Assembly: GCA_023398295.1 (NCBI GenBank)
Contig: JAEWSL010000037.1
Coordinates: 1-22,016 of the forward strand
From: Elusimicrobiota bacterium
GTDB taxonomy: Bacteria; Elusimicrobiota; Elusimicrobia; Elusimicrobiales; Elusimicrobiaceae
Length of the DNA: 22,016 nt
Direction: 5' to 3'
Shown: in pieces, positions 1 to 7,115 of the stretch
How positions within the stretch are numbered: position 1 is the stretch's first letter
How the letters are laid out: each line of letters opens with the position of its first letter
The notes under the pieces: generated by a model
What the model was told of the DNA's origin: nothing
The model's database searches: none
What the model saw: only the letters and a program-made list of their open reading frames with translations
Made by a program: the position numbers and the translations under genes

Positions 1-2
1 GG

Positions 3-845
3 GATACCGACGGTCTTGCCCCGACAGAATTATGTTCTGTCAACGCTATTCCTGCCTGCGATGGAAAGGAAAACGTATCCAATTACGGCAATTATTATAC
101 TTGCAGCATACCGGGCTCGGGTGAAGATGTCAAACAAAGCAAAATCTGCGGCTGCCAGGAAATACCAAAGCCTCAAAAGTATTACGCGTTTAGGTGTACG
201 AATAGGCCATCCGTAGAGGTTATTATTCCAGATGCAACAGGTTGTTGCAGCTGTTACCAAAACACCGGCCATGAAAACTGTCAAGAAGAATGCCTTCAAT
301 CGGCTAAGCTGAACTATTTGCAATCTTTCTCTAATATGTCATTGCAAGGCGATAATTGCAAAGAGGCCGCTTCCCCGGGATACAATCAGTATTTGACTTC
401 TTCTGTATGCAATAAAAGCAGTGATGTAGGCAACAAATACCTCGTAACGCAAGTTTTTCTAAGCCAAATAGTTGCATCCTGCGTTCCAAATACAGGGGAA
501 GAAATATACATACACGGCTCCTTAACAGACTATTTTGAAGAGCAGAGCATAGAGCCAGAAAACCCCGGAGGCGTACTAAACCAAAATAATGGAGCCTGCG
601 GCGATTATGGGGCAATTAGCTTGAAAGGTTCCGTAATGGTAGCCATCTGCACGGAATCTGATGCCTACATCAGCAATAACTGCCCCAGCTTTGGCGGAGG
701 AGGCGGAGGAGGCAACAACGGCGATGGGGAAGATAACGGCGGAATAGGCCAAGGCCGCAATGAAGAAAGCACTGGAGGCCCCAACGGTAATTTGATTGAT
801 TCAATTTGGAATTGGATAACAAATAACTTCTCTACCTTTTGGTAA
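3..845 (+). CDS. Cysteine-rich, probably secreted or surface protein, C-terminal 280 residues
   Basis: The reading frame is open from the left edge, so the start and any signal peptide lie outside the window. I do not recognise a family. The visible 280 residues contain 17 cysteines. Many are clustered in CxC or CC arrangements over the first third, around the segment ATGCCSCYQNTGHENC, which suggests a disulphide-stabilised extracytoplasmic domain. Near the C-terminus there is a run of seven glycines followed by a Gly/Asn/Asp/Glu-rich linker of about 40 residues. The protein then ends in an aromatic, amphipathic tail (NLIDSIWNWITNNFSTFW). A Gly-rich spacer plus a short aromatic tail could tether the protein to the surface or act as an export or assembly signal; this is inference. 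The only possible start inside the window, a TTG at 318, would cut the cysteine-rich region in two, so I treat the gene as 5'-partial. A strong terminator follows at 891-923. Confidence 0.75.
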   Translation, partial: DTDGLAPTELCSVNAIPACDGKENVSNYGNYYTCSIPGSGEDVKQSKICGCQEIPKPQKYYAFRCTNRPSVEVIIPDATGCCSCYQNTGHENCQEECLQSAKLNYLQSFSNMSLQGDNCKEAASPGYNQYLTSSVCNKSSDVGNKYLVTQVFLSQIVASCVPNTGEEIYIHGSLTDYFEEQSIEPENPGGVLNQNNGACGDYGAISLKGSVMVAICTESDAYISNNCPSFGGGGGGGNNGDGEDNGGIGQGRNEESTGGPNGNLIDSIWNWITNNFSTFW

Positions 846-890
846 TCTTTGTTAAGAGCGTTTAAGCAAAGATAAATAAATATTAAAATT

Positions 891-923
891 AAGGGAACGG
901 ATTAAAAAATCCGTTCCCTTTTT
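891..923 (+). terminator. Rho-independent terminator
   Basis: A perfect 13-bp inverted repeat (AAGGGAACGGATT at 891-903 with its complement at 908-920) encloses a 4-base A loop and runs into a short T tract. It ends the transcript of the Cys-rich protein gene and insulates the following tRNA. Confidence 0.9.
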
Positions 924-935
924 GTTTCATTACAT

Positions 936-965
936 TTGCGCGGCAGTCGTTATTTTTGATAAAAT
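936..965 (+). promoter_or_regulatory. Putative promoter of the CAT-anticodon tRNA
   Basis: A TTGCGC box at 936-941 and a TAAAAT box at 960-965 are separated by 18 bases. Transcription would start only a few bases before the tRNA 5' end at 974. The -10 matches consensus at 5 of 6 positions and the -35 at only 3 of 6, so this is a position-supported guess. Confidence 0.45.
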
Positions 966-973
966 ATTTATAT

Positions 974-1047
974 GCGCCTGTAGCTCAGTTGGTTAGAGCA
1001 ATCCGCTCATAACGGATGGGTCACAGGTTCAAGTCCTGTCGGGCGCA
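974..1047 (+). tRNA. tRNA with CAT anticodon (Ile2 type or elongator Met)
   Basis: A complete cloverleaf can be drawn. The 7-bp acceptor is GCGCCTG/CGGGCGC, the D arm is GCTC/GAGC, and the anticodon stem ATCCG/CGGAT carries the loop CTCATAA. The T arm is ACAGG/CCTGT with loop TTCAAGT, and the discriminator is A. CCA is not encoded; a T-rich run follows at once. The anticodon CAT allows either elongator tRNA-Met or the minor tRNA-Ile whose C34 is converted to lysidine by TilS. The acceptor has C4-G69 and C5-G68, the pairs reported as TilS determinants in E. coli, which leans towards Ile2 but does not settle it. Confidence 0.95.
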
Positions 1048-1174
1048 TATTTTTTTACGTCGGCTTTTGACGAAAATCCCCGTAAAATCAGACGTAAAAC
1101 GGGGTAAAATATCGGCGGGGCAAAAGTTCCGCAAAAGGGCGGGGCACAGCAACCGTCGTACAAATTTCAACACG

Positions 1175-1193
1175 GCCCGAAAGGGCTTTTTTT
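1175..1193 (+). terminator. Short terminator or attenuator in the tRNA-lysS interval
   Basis: A GCCC/GGGC stem with a GAAA tetraloop (1175-1186) is followed by seven T residues (1187-1193). It ends 32 bases before the lysS start. It may terminate the upstream tRNA transcript or attenuate lysS. A further 6-bp pairing upstream (CCCCGT 1078-1083 with ACGGGG 1099-1104) could take part in an alternative fold. I see no clear T-box consensus. Confidence 0.6.
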
Positions 1194-1225
1194 ATACAAT
1201 AAACATAAAGCACAAGAGGCGCAAA

Positions 1226-2788
1226 ATGCAAGATACAGAAAATAAAACGGCATCGTCCCAGGGGCAAAACCCGCAGGAACAAAAACTTTCCGCTTTGGAA
1301 GATATCATAAAGAATAAGTATCAGGAAGCCGCCGCCTTAAAGGCCCTTGGGCAAAACCCCTATCCCGCCCATATAGAAGCAAAAAACAGCGCGCTTGAAG
1401 CCAAAGAAGCCGCGGAAAATACCGAGGTAAGCGTGGCCGGCCGTCTGGTGCAGCTGCGCATAATGGGCAAGGCCGCATTTGCTCACATAAAAGATTTTAC
1501 CGCAAAAGTGCAAATTTACGTGCAGAAAGATTTGCTCGGAGATGAAAATTACGCCTTCTTCAAAAAACATATCGCTTTGGGAGATTTTGTTTTGGTAAAA
1601 GGCCATATGTTTGTTACCAAAACGGGCGAAAAAACTATAAAAGCGCACAGCGTGGCTCTAATTTCAAAAGCAATTCGCCCTCTGCCGGAAAAATTTCACG
1701 GCCTTCAGGACACCGAAGTCCGCTTCAGAAACCGTCATCTTGATTTAATTTCTAACGATGAAGTAAAAGAAATTTTTATCAAACGCGCAAAGATAATTTC
1801 CTCCATACGCAAAACCTTAAACGCCAAAGGCTATCTTGAGGTGGAAACGCCCACCTTAACGCCCGGCGCGGGCGGCGCAATAGCGCGGCCGTTTGAAACT
1901 TTCCACAACGCCTTAAAAGTGCCTTTATTTATGCGCATTGCCCTGGAACTTTATCACAAACGCCTTGTCATCGGCGGGCTTGAGAGGATTTACGAGATAG
2001 GCAAAATGTTCCGCAACGAGGGCGTTGATACTACCCATAACCCCGAGTTTACTATGATGGAACTCTATCAGGCTTACGGCGACGTCAACGTGATGGCAGA
2101 TTTATTTGACGAGATTTTGGGACAAGCCGCCCTGGCCATAGGCGCAGAGCATGTGCATTACCGCGGCAAAGACATTTGCGTAAAGCCGCCTTTTAAGCGC
2201 GTTTCAATACCCGTCGTCTGGCAGGAAACTTTTGGCGAGGATATACATAATATCCTAAACGGACGCGAGTTTAACCGCCCCGCTCTTATGGAACTTGCAA
2301 AAAAAGCCGGCGTAAACGTCGGCGAAAACGAGCCTTCAAGTAAAATCTTTGACGCGCTTTTTGACGAGCGCATTGTAAATAAATATGACGACCCCGTGCT
2401 TATGATGGATTACCCCACAGCCGTAAGCCCGTTCTCCAAAAACAAACCTAACGACGACTGCCTGGTGGAACGCTTTGAAGCTTTTGTGGCAGGCGGGCAG
2501 GAAATTGCAAACGCCTACAGCGAGATTAACGATCCGGCCGACCAATATCAGCGTCTTAAAGACCAAGCCGCCGCCAAAGCCCTTGATACCCAAAATACCG
2601 ACGCCGATATCCTTGACCTTGACTATATCCGCGCTATGGAAGCGGGCATGCCCCCCACCGGCGGCATGGGCATAGGGATTGACAGAATTACCATGATGCT
2701 TACCGGTCAGGACAGCATTAGGGAAATAATTTTATTTCCCACGCTAAAGCCCGAAGCCGAAGAAGCAAAAGAAAAAGAAAATAAATAG
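1226..2788 (+). CDS. lysS: Lysine--tRNA ligase, class II
   Basis: Charges tRNA-Lys with lysine in the cytoplasm using ATP. The 520-residue protein has the class II LysRS layout. An OB-fold anticodon-binding domain lies at about residues 66-145, followed by the catalytic core. Motif 2 is around 258-280 (MFRNEGVDTTHNPEFTMMEL), and motif 3 starts at about 479 (GGMGIGIDR, then ILFPTLKP). Length is typical of bacterial LysS. The frame is open further upstream into the tRNA, but the ATG at 1226 is preceded by an AGAGG ribosome site six bases away and gives the usual short N-terminal tail, so it is the likely start. The acidic/lysine-rich C-terminal tail (EAEEAKEKENK) is a little longer than the core requires. 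The gene stands alone between a terminator-like hairpin and a bidirectional terminator. Confidence 0.97.
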   Translation: MQDTENKTASSQGQNPQEQKLSALEDIIKNKYQEAAALKALGQNPYPAHIEAKNSALEAKEAAENTEVSVAGRLVQLRIMGKAAFAHIKDFTAKVQIYVQKDLLGDENYAFFKKHIALGDFVLVKGHMFVTKTGEKTIKAHSVALISKAIRPLPEKFHGLQDTEVRFRNRHLDLISNDEVKEIFIKRAKIISSIRKTLNAKGYLEVETPTLTPGAGGAIARPFETFHNALKVPLFMRIALELYHKRLVIGGLERIYEIGKMFRNEGVDTTHNPEFTMMELYQAYGDVNVMADLFDEILGQAALAIGAEHVHYRGKDICVKPPFKRVSIPVVWQETFGEDIHNILNGREFNRPALMELAKKAGVNVGENEPSSKIFDALFDERIVNKYDDPVLMMDYPTAVSPFSKNKPNDDCLVERFEAFVAGGQEIANAYSEINDPADQYQRLKDQAAAKALDTQNTDADILDLDYIRAMEAGMPPTGGMGIGIDRITMMLTGQDSIREIILFPTLKPEAEEAKEKENK

Positions 2789-2811
2789 CAAAAATAATTT
2801 GCGGTAAAAAT

Positions 2812-2845
2812 AACGGCGCGCTCAATTAAGAGCGCGCCGTTTTAA
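2812..2845. terminator. Bidirectional terminator between lysS and the oxidoreductase operon
   Basis: A perfect 12-bp stem (2812-2823 with 2830-2841) has a 6-base loop. It is flanked by TTTTAA on the plus side and by ATTTTT on the minus side. It sits between two convergent transcription units and can serve both. Confidence 0.88.
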
Positions 2846-2872
2846 TATTGCAAACAGCCGTTATGGCAAACT

Positions 2873-3406
2873 TTATACCAAAGCGGCTCCGGCCTCAAGC
2901 GCTTTGCGGTTTAGGGCAAGCATCTCGGGTTTGGCGCGTTTGAAAACTTTTTTCATCGCGCCTTCAATTGAGTCCAGGCTTACGGCGCCTGTTGCTTTTG
3001 CAAAAGCGCCCAAAGCCACCATAGTGCCCGCTTTTATGGAGCCTATTTCCTCGGCCACCTTATTGCAGTCAAGATATAAAACTTTTATATCTTTTCTGGC
3101 CGCTTTTGTTTTTATAAAAGACGTATTTATAATCAAAAGCCCGTCTTTTTTTATAAGCGGCTCAAACTTTGTTAAGGAAGGCTCGTTCATCACGATTGCG
3201 GTATCGGGCAAAGATACTATGGGGGTTGCCACCTCCCCGCTTGAAATTACGACGGAGCAATTGGCCGTGCCCCCGCGCATTTCAGGCCCGTAAGAAGGAA
3301 ACCAGGACACCTCTTTTTTATCAATAAGCCCCGCGTGGGCAAGCAAAATGCCGGCCGAAACTACGCCCTGCCCGCCGAAACCCGCTATTTTAATTCCCTG
3401 ATACAT
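2873..3406 (-). CDS. 2-oxoacid:ferredoxin oxidoreductase, gamma subunit
   Basis: The smallest catalytic-complex subunit of a four-subunit 2-oxoacid:ferredoxin oxidoreductase, which converts a 2-oxoacid plus CoA to acyl-CoA, CO2 and reduced ferredoxin. The 177-residue protein starts with the family hallmark GFGGQG (residues 9-14) and has the conserved SYGPEMRGGTA segment near residue 40. It is the last gene of the cluster, with one base between the beta-subunit stop and this ATG. The usual length and complete ends indicate a functional copy. Substrate (branched-chain 2-oxoacids or 2-oxoglutarate) cannot be fixed from this subunit alone. Confidence 0.93.
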   Translation of the reverse strand: MYQGIKIAGFGGQGVVSAGILLAHAGLIDKKEVSWFPSYGPEMRGGTANCSVVISSGEVATPIVSLPDTAIVMNEPSLTKFEPLIKKDGLLIINTSFIKTKAARKDIKVLYLDCNKVAEEIGSIKAGTMVALGAFAKATGAVSLDSIEGAMKKVFKRAKPEMLALNRKALEAGAALV

Positions 3407-3407
3407 A

Positions 3408-4169
3408 TTATTTGCCCTCCTTATTTATGATGACGCCGTTATCCTTAAATATGCCCAGAGGATACTGCGGTATCATCTTCTCCCGCAGGAAATCTAAGGC
3501 TTTTATAGGATCAACGCCCCAATTTGTCGGGCATATTGAAAGCACTTCCACAAAAGAAAATCCGACGTTATTTATTTGGTTTTCAAAAGCTTTCTTAATG
3601 GCTTTCTTTGCCTGCATGACGTGCGGCGCGCTGTCAACGGCAACGCGTTCTATATATTTTGCGCTCTTAAGCTGGGACAAAAGCTCGCTTACGTTTATCG
3701 GGTTGCCCTGCAGCTTTTCGTTTCTGCCTTTGGGGGCCGTTGTTGCCACCTGGCCGACAAGCGTAGTTGGGGCCATCTGCCCGCCGGTCATGCCGTAGAT
3801 AGTGTTATTGATAAATATCACGGTAATATTTTCCCCGCGCGCTGCGGCGTGCACTATCTCGGCCATGCCTATGGAGGCTAAATCGCCGTCGCCCTGATAG
3901 GAAAATACTATGCACTGCGGCTTTGAGCGCTTTAGGCCGGTTGCTATGGCTGGCCCTCTGCCGTGCGGGCCCTGTATGGCGTCGCAGTTAAAATATTTGT
4001 CGGAAAATACCGCGCAGCCCACGGGAGCTACGCAGATGGTCCTCTCTAAAATATTGAGCTCATCAATACTTTCCGCCACAAGGCGGTGCACCACGCTGTG
4101 CCCGCAGCCCGGGCAATAGTGAGTGGGAACGTCAATTAAAGCCTTAGGTCTTTTAGTTACCGCTATCAT
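3408..4169 (-). CDS. 2-oxoacid:ferredoxin oxidoreductase, beta (thiamine-diphosphate) subunit
   Basis: This is the subunit that binds thiamine diphosphate. The 253-residue sequence has the CPGCGH segment at 19-24, the ThDP/Mg motif GDGD at 93-96 followed by the conserved NN pair at 121-122, and the typical IYGMTGGQMAPTT stretch. There is no fused ferredoxin domain; the ferredoxin is a separate gene in the same operon. Its ATG overlaps the alpha-subunit stop by four bases (ATGA), which implies translational coupling. The likely symbols are korB or vorA, but naming conventions differ between organisms, so I leave the symbol empty. It is placed between alpha and gamma, as in other four-gene clusters of this family. 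Confidence 0.94.
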   Translation of the reverse strand: MIAVTKRPKALIDVPTHYCPGCGHSVVHRLVAESIDELNILERTICVAPVGCAVFSDKYFNCDAIQGPHGRGPAIATGLKRSKPQCIVFSYQGDGDLASIGMAEIVHAAARGENITVIFINNTIYGMTGGQMAPTTLVGQVATTAPKGRNEKLQGNPINVSELLSQLKSAKYIERVAVDSAPHVMQAKKAIKKAFENQINNVGFSFVEVLSICPTNWGVDPIKALDFLREKMIPQYPLGIFKDNGVIINKEGK

Positions 4170-5326
4170 AATAAAGCGCCCTCCTTGCAGGCGCAGTTTT
4201 CGGGCTTATGCACTTTTACGCTTGCTTTTTTTGCCAAATCTGCAAGTTCAAATAATTGCTCTTTTTTGCCCGCAATTATGGATTTTACCGCCGTTTCAAT
4301 TTCTTCGGCCACGGGGTAAAAAGAGCCGGACTTGGAATATAAATGCACGGGAGCTTTGCCGTTTACGGCAAGCTTAACGTCAACAATCATTTGGCCCAGG
4401 CTCATCTCCGCGCATAAAAACGCTTTGCATTTTTGCGCAAGCTGCGCTATCTTTTGCGTCGGGAAAGGCCACAGCGTAATAGGACGCAAAACGCCCGCTT
4501 TTATACCCTGCTTCCTGAGGTTTTCCATAGCCGCTATGCTTGCGCGCGCCGATATGCCGTAAGCTACTATAATGACATCGGCGTCTTCGGTAAGGCGTTC
4601 CTCAAAGAGGACTTCGTCGCGCTCTATCAAAGCATATCTTTCCGCGCGCGCGTAGTTCATCGCCTCAAGTTCGCCTTCGCCTAAGCCGTAGGAGGATATC
4701 GTCCTGCGCTTTCTGCCGTCGTTGACGCCCAAAGCCCAGTCTTTCTTAGGCAATTTGGAGACGTCCACGGGCTCAAAATCGTAAGTCATGCCTTCCATCA
4801 TCTGGCCCAGAGTGCCGTCGGCAAGTATCATGGCAGGCACGCGGTATTTTTCCGCCAGTTCAAAAGCTTTTTTGGGAAAGTTTCCTAGCTCTTGGACGCT
4901 GAAAGGGGCTAAAACTATAAGCCTGTAATCGCCGTTTCCGCCGCCGCGCGTGGCCTGGATATAATCGGCCTGCCCGCCGGCTATGCTGCCAAGGCCCGGG
5001 CCTCCGCGCATAACGTTGACTATAAGGCAAGGCAAATCTGCGCCTGCCATATAAGAAATGCCTTCCTGCTTAAGGCTTACGCCCGGGCTGGAGGAAGACG
5101 TCATCGCGCGCACGCCCGTTGCGGCCGCGCCGTAGACCATATTTATAGCGGCGACTTCGCTCTCGGCCTGCACAAATGCGCCGCCCACTTCTTCCTGCTT
5201 CCACGACATATATTCCGGCACTTCGTTTTGCGGGGTAATGGGATATCCCGCAAAGAACCTGCAGCCGGCGCGAATTGCGCCTTCGGCGAGGGCTTCATTG
5301 CCTTTCATCAAAATTTTTTCTGCCAT
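4166..5326 (-). CDS. vorB: 2-oxoacid:ferredoxin oxidoreductase, alpha subunit (VorB/KorA type)
   Basis: The large alpha subunit of the complex, which with the beta subunit forms the active site. It begins MAEKILMKGNEA and carries the family signatures AGYPITPQNEVPEYMS, QAESEVAAINMVYGA and MTSSSSPGVSLKQEG. These are characteristic of the VorB branch (3-methyl-2-oxobutanoate oxidoreductase), although 2-oxoglutarate enzymes (KorA) are close relatives. Two starts are possible. ATG at 5326 gives the usual MAEK N-terminus, while a TTG two codons upstream (5332) lies at a better distance (5 rather than 11 bases) from the AGAGG site. I chose the ATG by family convention. The 386-residue length is normal. 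In a fermenter this enzyme would oxidise amino-acid-derived oxoacids and yield reduced ferredoxin and an acyl-CoA for ATP synthesis. Confidence 0.93.
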   Translation of the reverse strand: MAEKILMKGNEALAEGAIRAGCRFFAGYPITPQNEVPEYMSWKQEEVGGAFVQAESEVAAINMVYGAAATGVRAMTSSSSPGVSLKQEGISYMAGADLPCLIVNVMRGGPGLGSIAGGQADYIQATRGGGNGDYRLIVLAPFSVQELGNFPKKAFELAEKYRVPAMILADGTLGQMMEGMTYDFEPVDVSKLPKKDWALGVNDGRKRRTISSYGLGEGELEAMNYARAERYALIERDEVLFEERLTEDADVIIVAYGISARASIAAMENLRKQGIKAGVLRPITLWPFPTQKIAQLAQKCKAFLCAEMSLGQMIVDVKLAVNGKAPVHLYSKSGSFYPVAEEIETAVKSIIAGKKEQLFELADLAKKASVKVHKPENCACKEGALL

Positions 5327-5347
5327 AGTCAAAATAACCTCTGTAAT

Positions 5348-5554
5348 TTAATCTTTGAATACCGTTATTGCCAAATCGGGGCAAACCTGATAACACATGC
5401 CGCAGCCTATGCAGCAATGGTCGTCTTTAAGTTTCGCGGGGTAATAACCGTTTTTACTGAATGTATCCGACATTATTATGCAGCCTTTGGGACAGGCTTT
5501 CGTGCAAAGCTTACAGCCTTTGCAGCGCATTTCGTCCACTTCAATTTTCGGCAT
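5348..5554 (-). CDS. 2-oxoacid:ferredoxin oxidoreductase, 2x[4Fe-4S] ferredoxin (delta) subunit
   Basis: A 68-residue ferredoxin that carries electrons out of the oxidoreductase active site. It has two CxxCxxCxxxC cluster motifs. One uses Cys11, 14, 17 and 21 with the following Pro, the other Cys48, 51, 54 and 58, also followed by Pro. Two further cysteines (25, 47) do not belong to the motifs. It is the first gene of the cluster, preceded by a strong AGGAGG site and by a recognisable promoter at 5627-5655. The alpha-subunit gene starts 21 bases after its stop. Confidence 0.95.
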   Translation of the reverse strand: MPKIEVDEMRCKGCKLCTKACPKGCIIMSDTFSKNGYYPAKLKDDHCCIGCGMCYQVCPDLAITVFKD

Positions 5555-5626
5555 AAGAACCTCCTGATATTTCCGCCGCCGAACTCCCTAGTTTTTGTAA
5601 AGACGGAATAGGCGGGGCTTAACCTT

Positions 5627-5655
5627 AGTATAAGTTTTTTTAACCGTTTGGGCAA
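5627..5655 (-). promoter_or_regulatory. Promoter of the 2-oxoacid:ferredoxin oxidoreductase operon
   Basis: Read on the minus strand, TTGCCC (5650-5655) and TATACT (5627-5632) are separated by 17 bases. An A-rich stretch fills the spacer. The site lies between the nth stop and the ferredoxin start, leaving a leader of about 65 bases. It would let the oxidoreductase be expressed separately from the upstream tdh-to-nth block. Confidence 0.65.
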
Positions 5656-5674
5656 GTCAAAAGGATTTGCGGGA

Positions 5675-6319
5675 CTATTTTATTTTAACGCCGTTTTTGG
5701 GACAATAGGAATTAAGAGGGCAAAGCGCGCATTTGGGCCCGCGCGCAAAACAAATTTTGCGCCCGTGCCATATTAAAGCGTGCGAAAGCCAATGCCAATA
5801 TTTTCTGTCAAACGTCTTCATTAAATCTTGCTCAATTTTAACGGGAGAAGTGTTTTTTGTAAGGCCGAGGCGGAAACTGAGCCTTTTTACGTGCGTATCT
5901 ACCACAACGCCTTCCACCACGCCGTAAAAATCGCTTAAGACCACATTTGCGGTTTTGCGCGCAACGCCGCGCAAGGTAAGCATCTCTTCCATAGTCTGCG
6001 GCACGCGCCCGCCGAAATCTTTTATAATCTTTTTTGCCGTTTCTGAAATTGACTTTGCTTTTGCCCTGTAAAACCCCGTGGATTTTATAATAACCTCAAT
6101 ATCCTTAACATCTGCCTTTGCGGCCGCGCGCGCGTTTGGGTATTTGGCAAACAAGACGGGCGTTACTTTATTTACGCGCTCGTCTGTGCACTGGGCCGAA
6201 AGTATTACCGCGCATAAAAGCTCAAAAGCGCTTTTATAATGCAAAGCGGTTTTTGTGCGCGGATATAATTTTTTTAAGTCCTCAACCGCGCGCGGCAGAA
6301 GTTCTTTTTTTATTAACAT
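5675..6319 (-). CDS. nth: Endonuclease III (DNA glycosylase/AP lyase)
   Basis: Base-excision repair enzyme that removes oxidised pyrimidines and cleaves the abasic site. The 214-residue sequence shows the helix-hairpin-helix LRGVARKTANVVL with the catalytic Lys122 and the catalytic Asp141 in VVVDTHVKRL. The C-terminal [4Fe-4S] ligands are Cys190, 197, 200 and 206 in the standard C-x6-C-x2-C-x5-C spacing. Nothing essential is missing. The first 38 bases overlap the end of znuB on the same strand in a different frame, and the ribosome site before its ATG is weak, so translation probably depends on coupling to znuB. Repair genes attached to transporter operons are common, and I draw no functional link. 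Confidence 0.96.
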   Translation of the reverse strand: MLIKKELLPRAVEDLKKLYPRTKTALHYKSAFELLCAVILSAQCTDERVNKVTPVLFAKYPNARAAAKADVKDIEVIIKSTGFYRAKAKSISETAKKIIKDFGGRVPQTMEEMLTLRGVARKTANVVLSDFYGVVEGVVVDTHVKRLSFRLGLTKNTSPVKIEQDLMKTFDRKYWHWLSHALIWHGRKICFARGPKCALCPLNSYCPKNGVKIK

Positions 6320-7115
6320 ATTTCACCAAGGCGCAGATAAATAAGATAAATAAATCCGCCAGTATTATAACAGCGCCGCTGGGCAGGTTAAACAAAAAAG
6401 CAAAATAAATGCCGCCGGCAACTCCCAGGACGGAATATACGGCCGCGCGCGCAAGCGCGCCCCTGAACGTTTTGGCCTGCTGCAGCGCGCTTACCGGCGG
6501 GATTATCGTCATGGCCGAAACCAGCAAAACCCCCACCACCTTAAGCGCAACGGCAATTGCGGCAGAGGCCATAAATAAAAGCAAAATATTTATTTTATCG
6601 GTGTCAACGCCGGCGGTTTTTGCAAAATTCTCGTCAAAAGTGCAGGCGATTAGGGAATTATAATAAAGGTATATAAGCGCAATTACCGCCGCCGTAAGCG
6701 CAATTGAAACCCACATCTGCGCCGTAGTAACCGTAAGCACGCTGCCAAATAAAAAACCCATTAAGTCAACGTTAAAGCCGCCGGCCAGTTTTGCAATTAC
6801 AAGCCCAAGGGCAATGCCAAGCGCGCTTATTATGCCAAGGGCGCCGTCGCTGTAAACTTTGGCCGCGCGCGAAACTTTGTAAACGCCAAGCGCGCTTATC
6901 ATCACAACAGGCAAAGTTACAAAGACGGGGCTTGTCTTCATAAGCAGCCCCAGGGCGACGCCGCTTAAAGCAACGTGGCTCAAACTATCCCCCAAAAGAG
7001 AAAGGCGTTTTAATATCAAAAAAGTGCCCAGCAAAGCCGTCACCACGGCTATAAAAGAGCCCGTAATTAAAGCGCGCCAGACAAAACCGTAGGAGAGAAA
7101 TTCCCAAAAACTCAT
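6282..7115 (-). CDS. znuB: Zinc/manganese ABC transporter, membrane permease
   Basis: Integral membrane subunit of a high-affinity metal importer (ABC-3 family). The 277-residue protein is strongly hydrophobic, with roughly eight predicted membrane segments. It has the conserved KRLSLLGDSLSHVALSGVALG segment near residues 36-56 that contacts the ATPase. The frame is open upstream, but the ATG at 7115 is preceded by GGAGG and overlaps the znuC stop as ATGA, so the longer reading is rejected. The product pairs with ZnuC (ATPase) and ZnuA (binding protein) encoded just upstream. Zinc is favoured over manganese because the associated binding protein and dehydrogenase context fit zinc, but the permease alone does not discriminate. 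Confidence 0.93.
   Translation of the reverse strand: MSFWEFLSYGFVWRALITGSFIAVVTALLGTFLILKRLSLLGDSLSHVALSGVALGLLMKTSPVFVTLPVVMISALGVYKVSRAAKVYSDGALGIISALGIALGLVIAKLAGGFNVDLMGFLFGSVLTVTTAQMWVSIALTAAVIALIYLYYNSLIACTFDENFAKTAGVDTDKINILLLFMASAAIAVALKVVGVLLVSAMTIIPPVSALQQAKTFRGALARAAVYSVLGVAGGIYFAFLFNLPSGAVIILADLFILFICALVKYVNKKRTSAARG

Noticed and set aside
1016..1225. Extended N-terminus of LysS starting inside the tRNA gene
   Set aside because: The added 70 residues are basic and unlike any LysS N-terminus, the start lies within a tRNA, and the ATG at 1226 has a ribosome site.
1048..1225. T-box riboswitch upstream of lysS
   Set aside because: No recognisable T-box sequence or specifier stem; only a small terminator hairpin.
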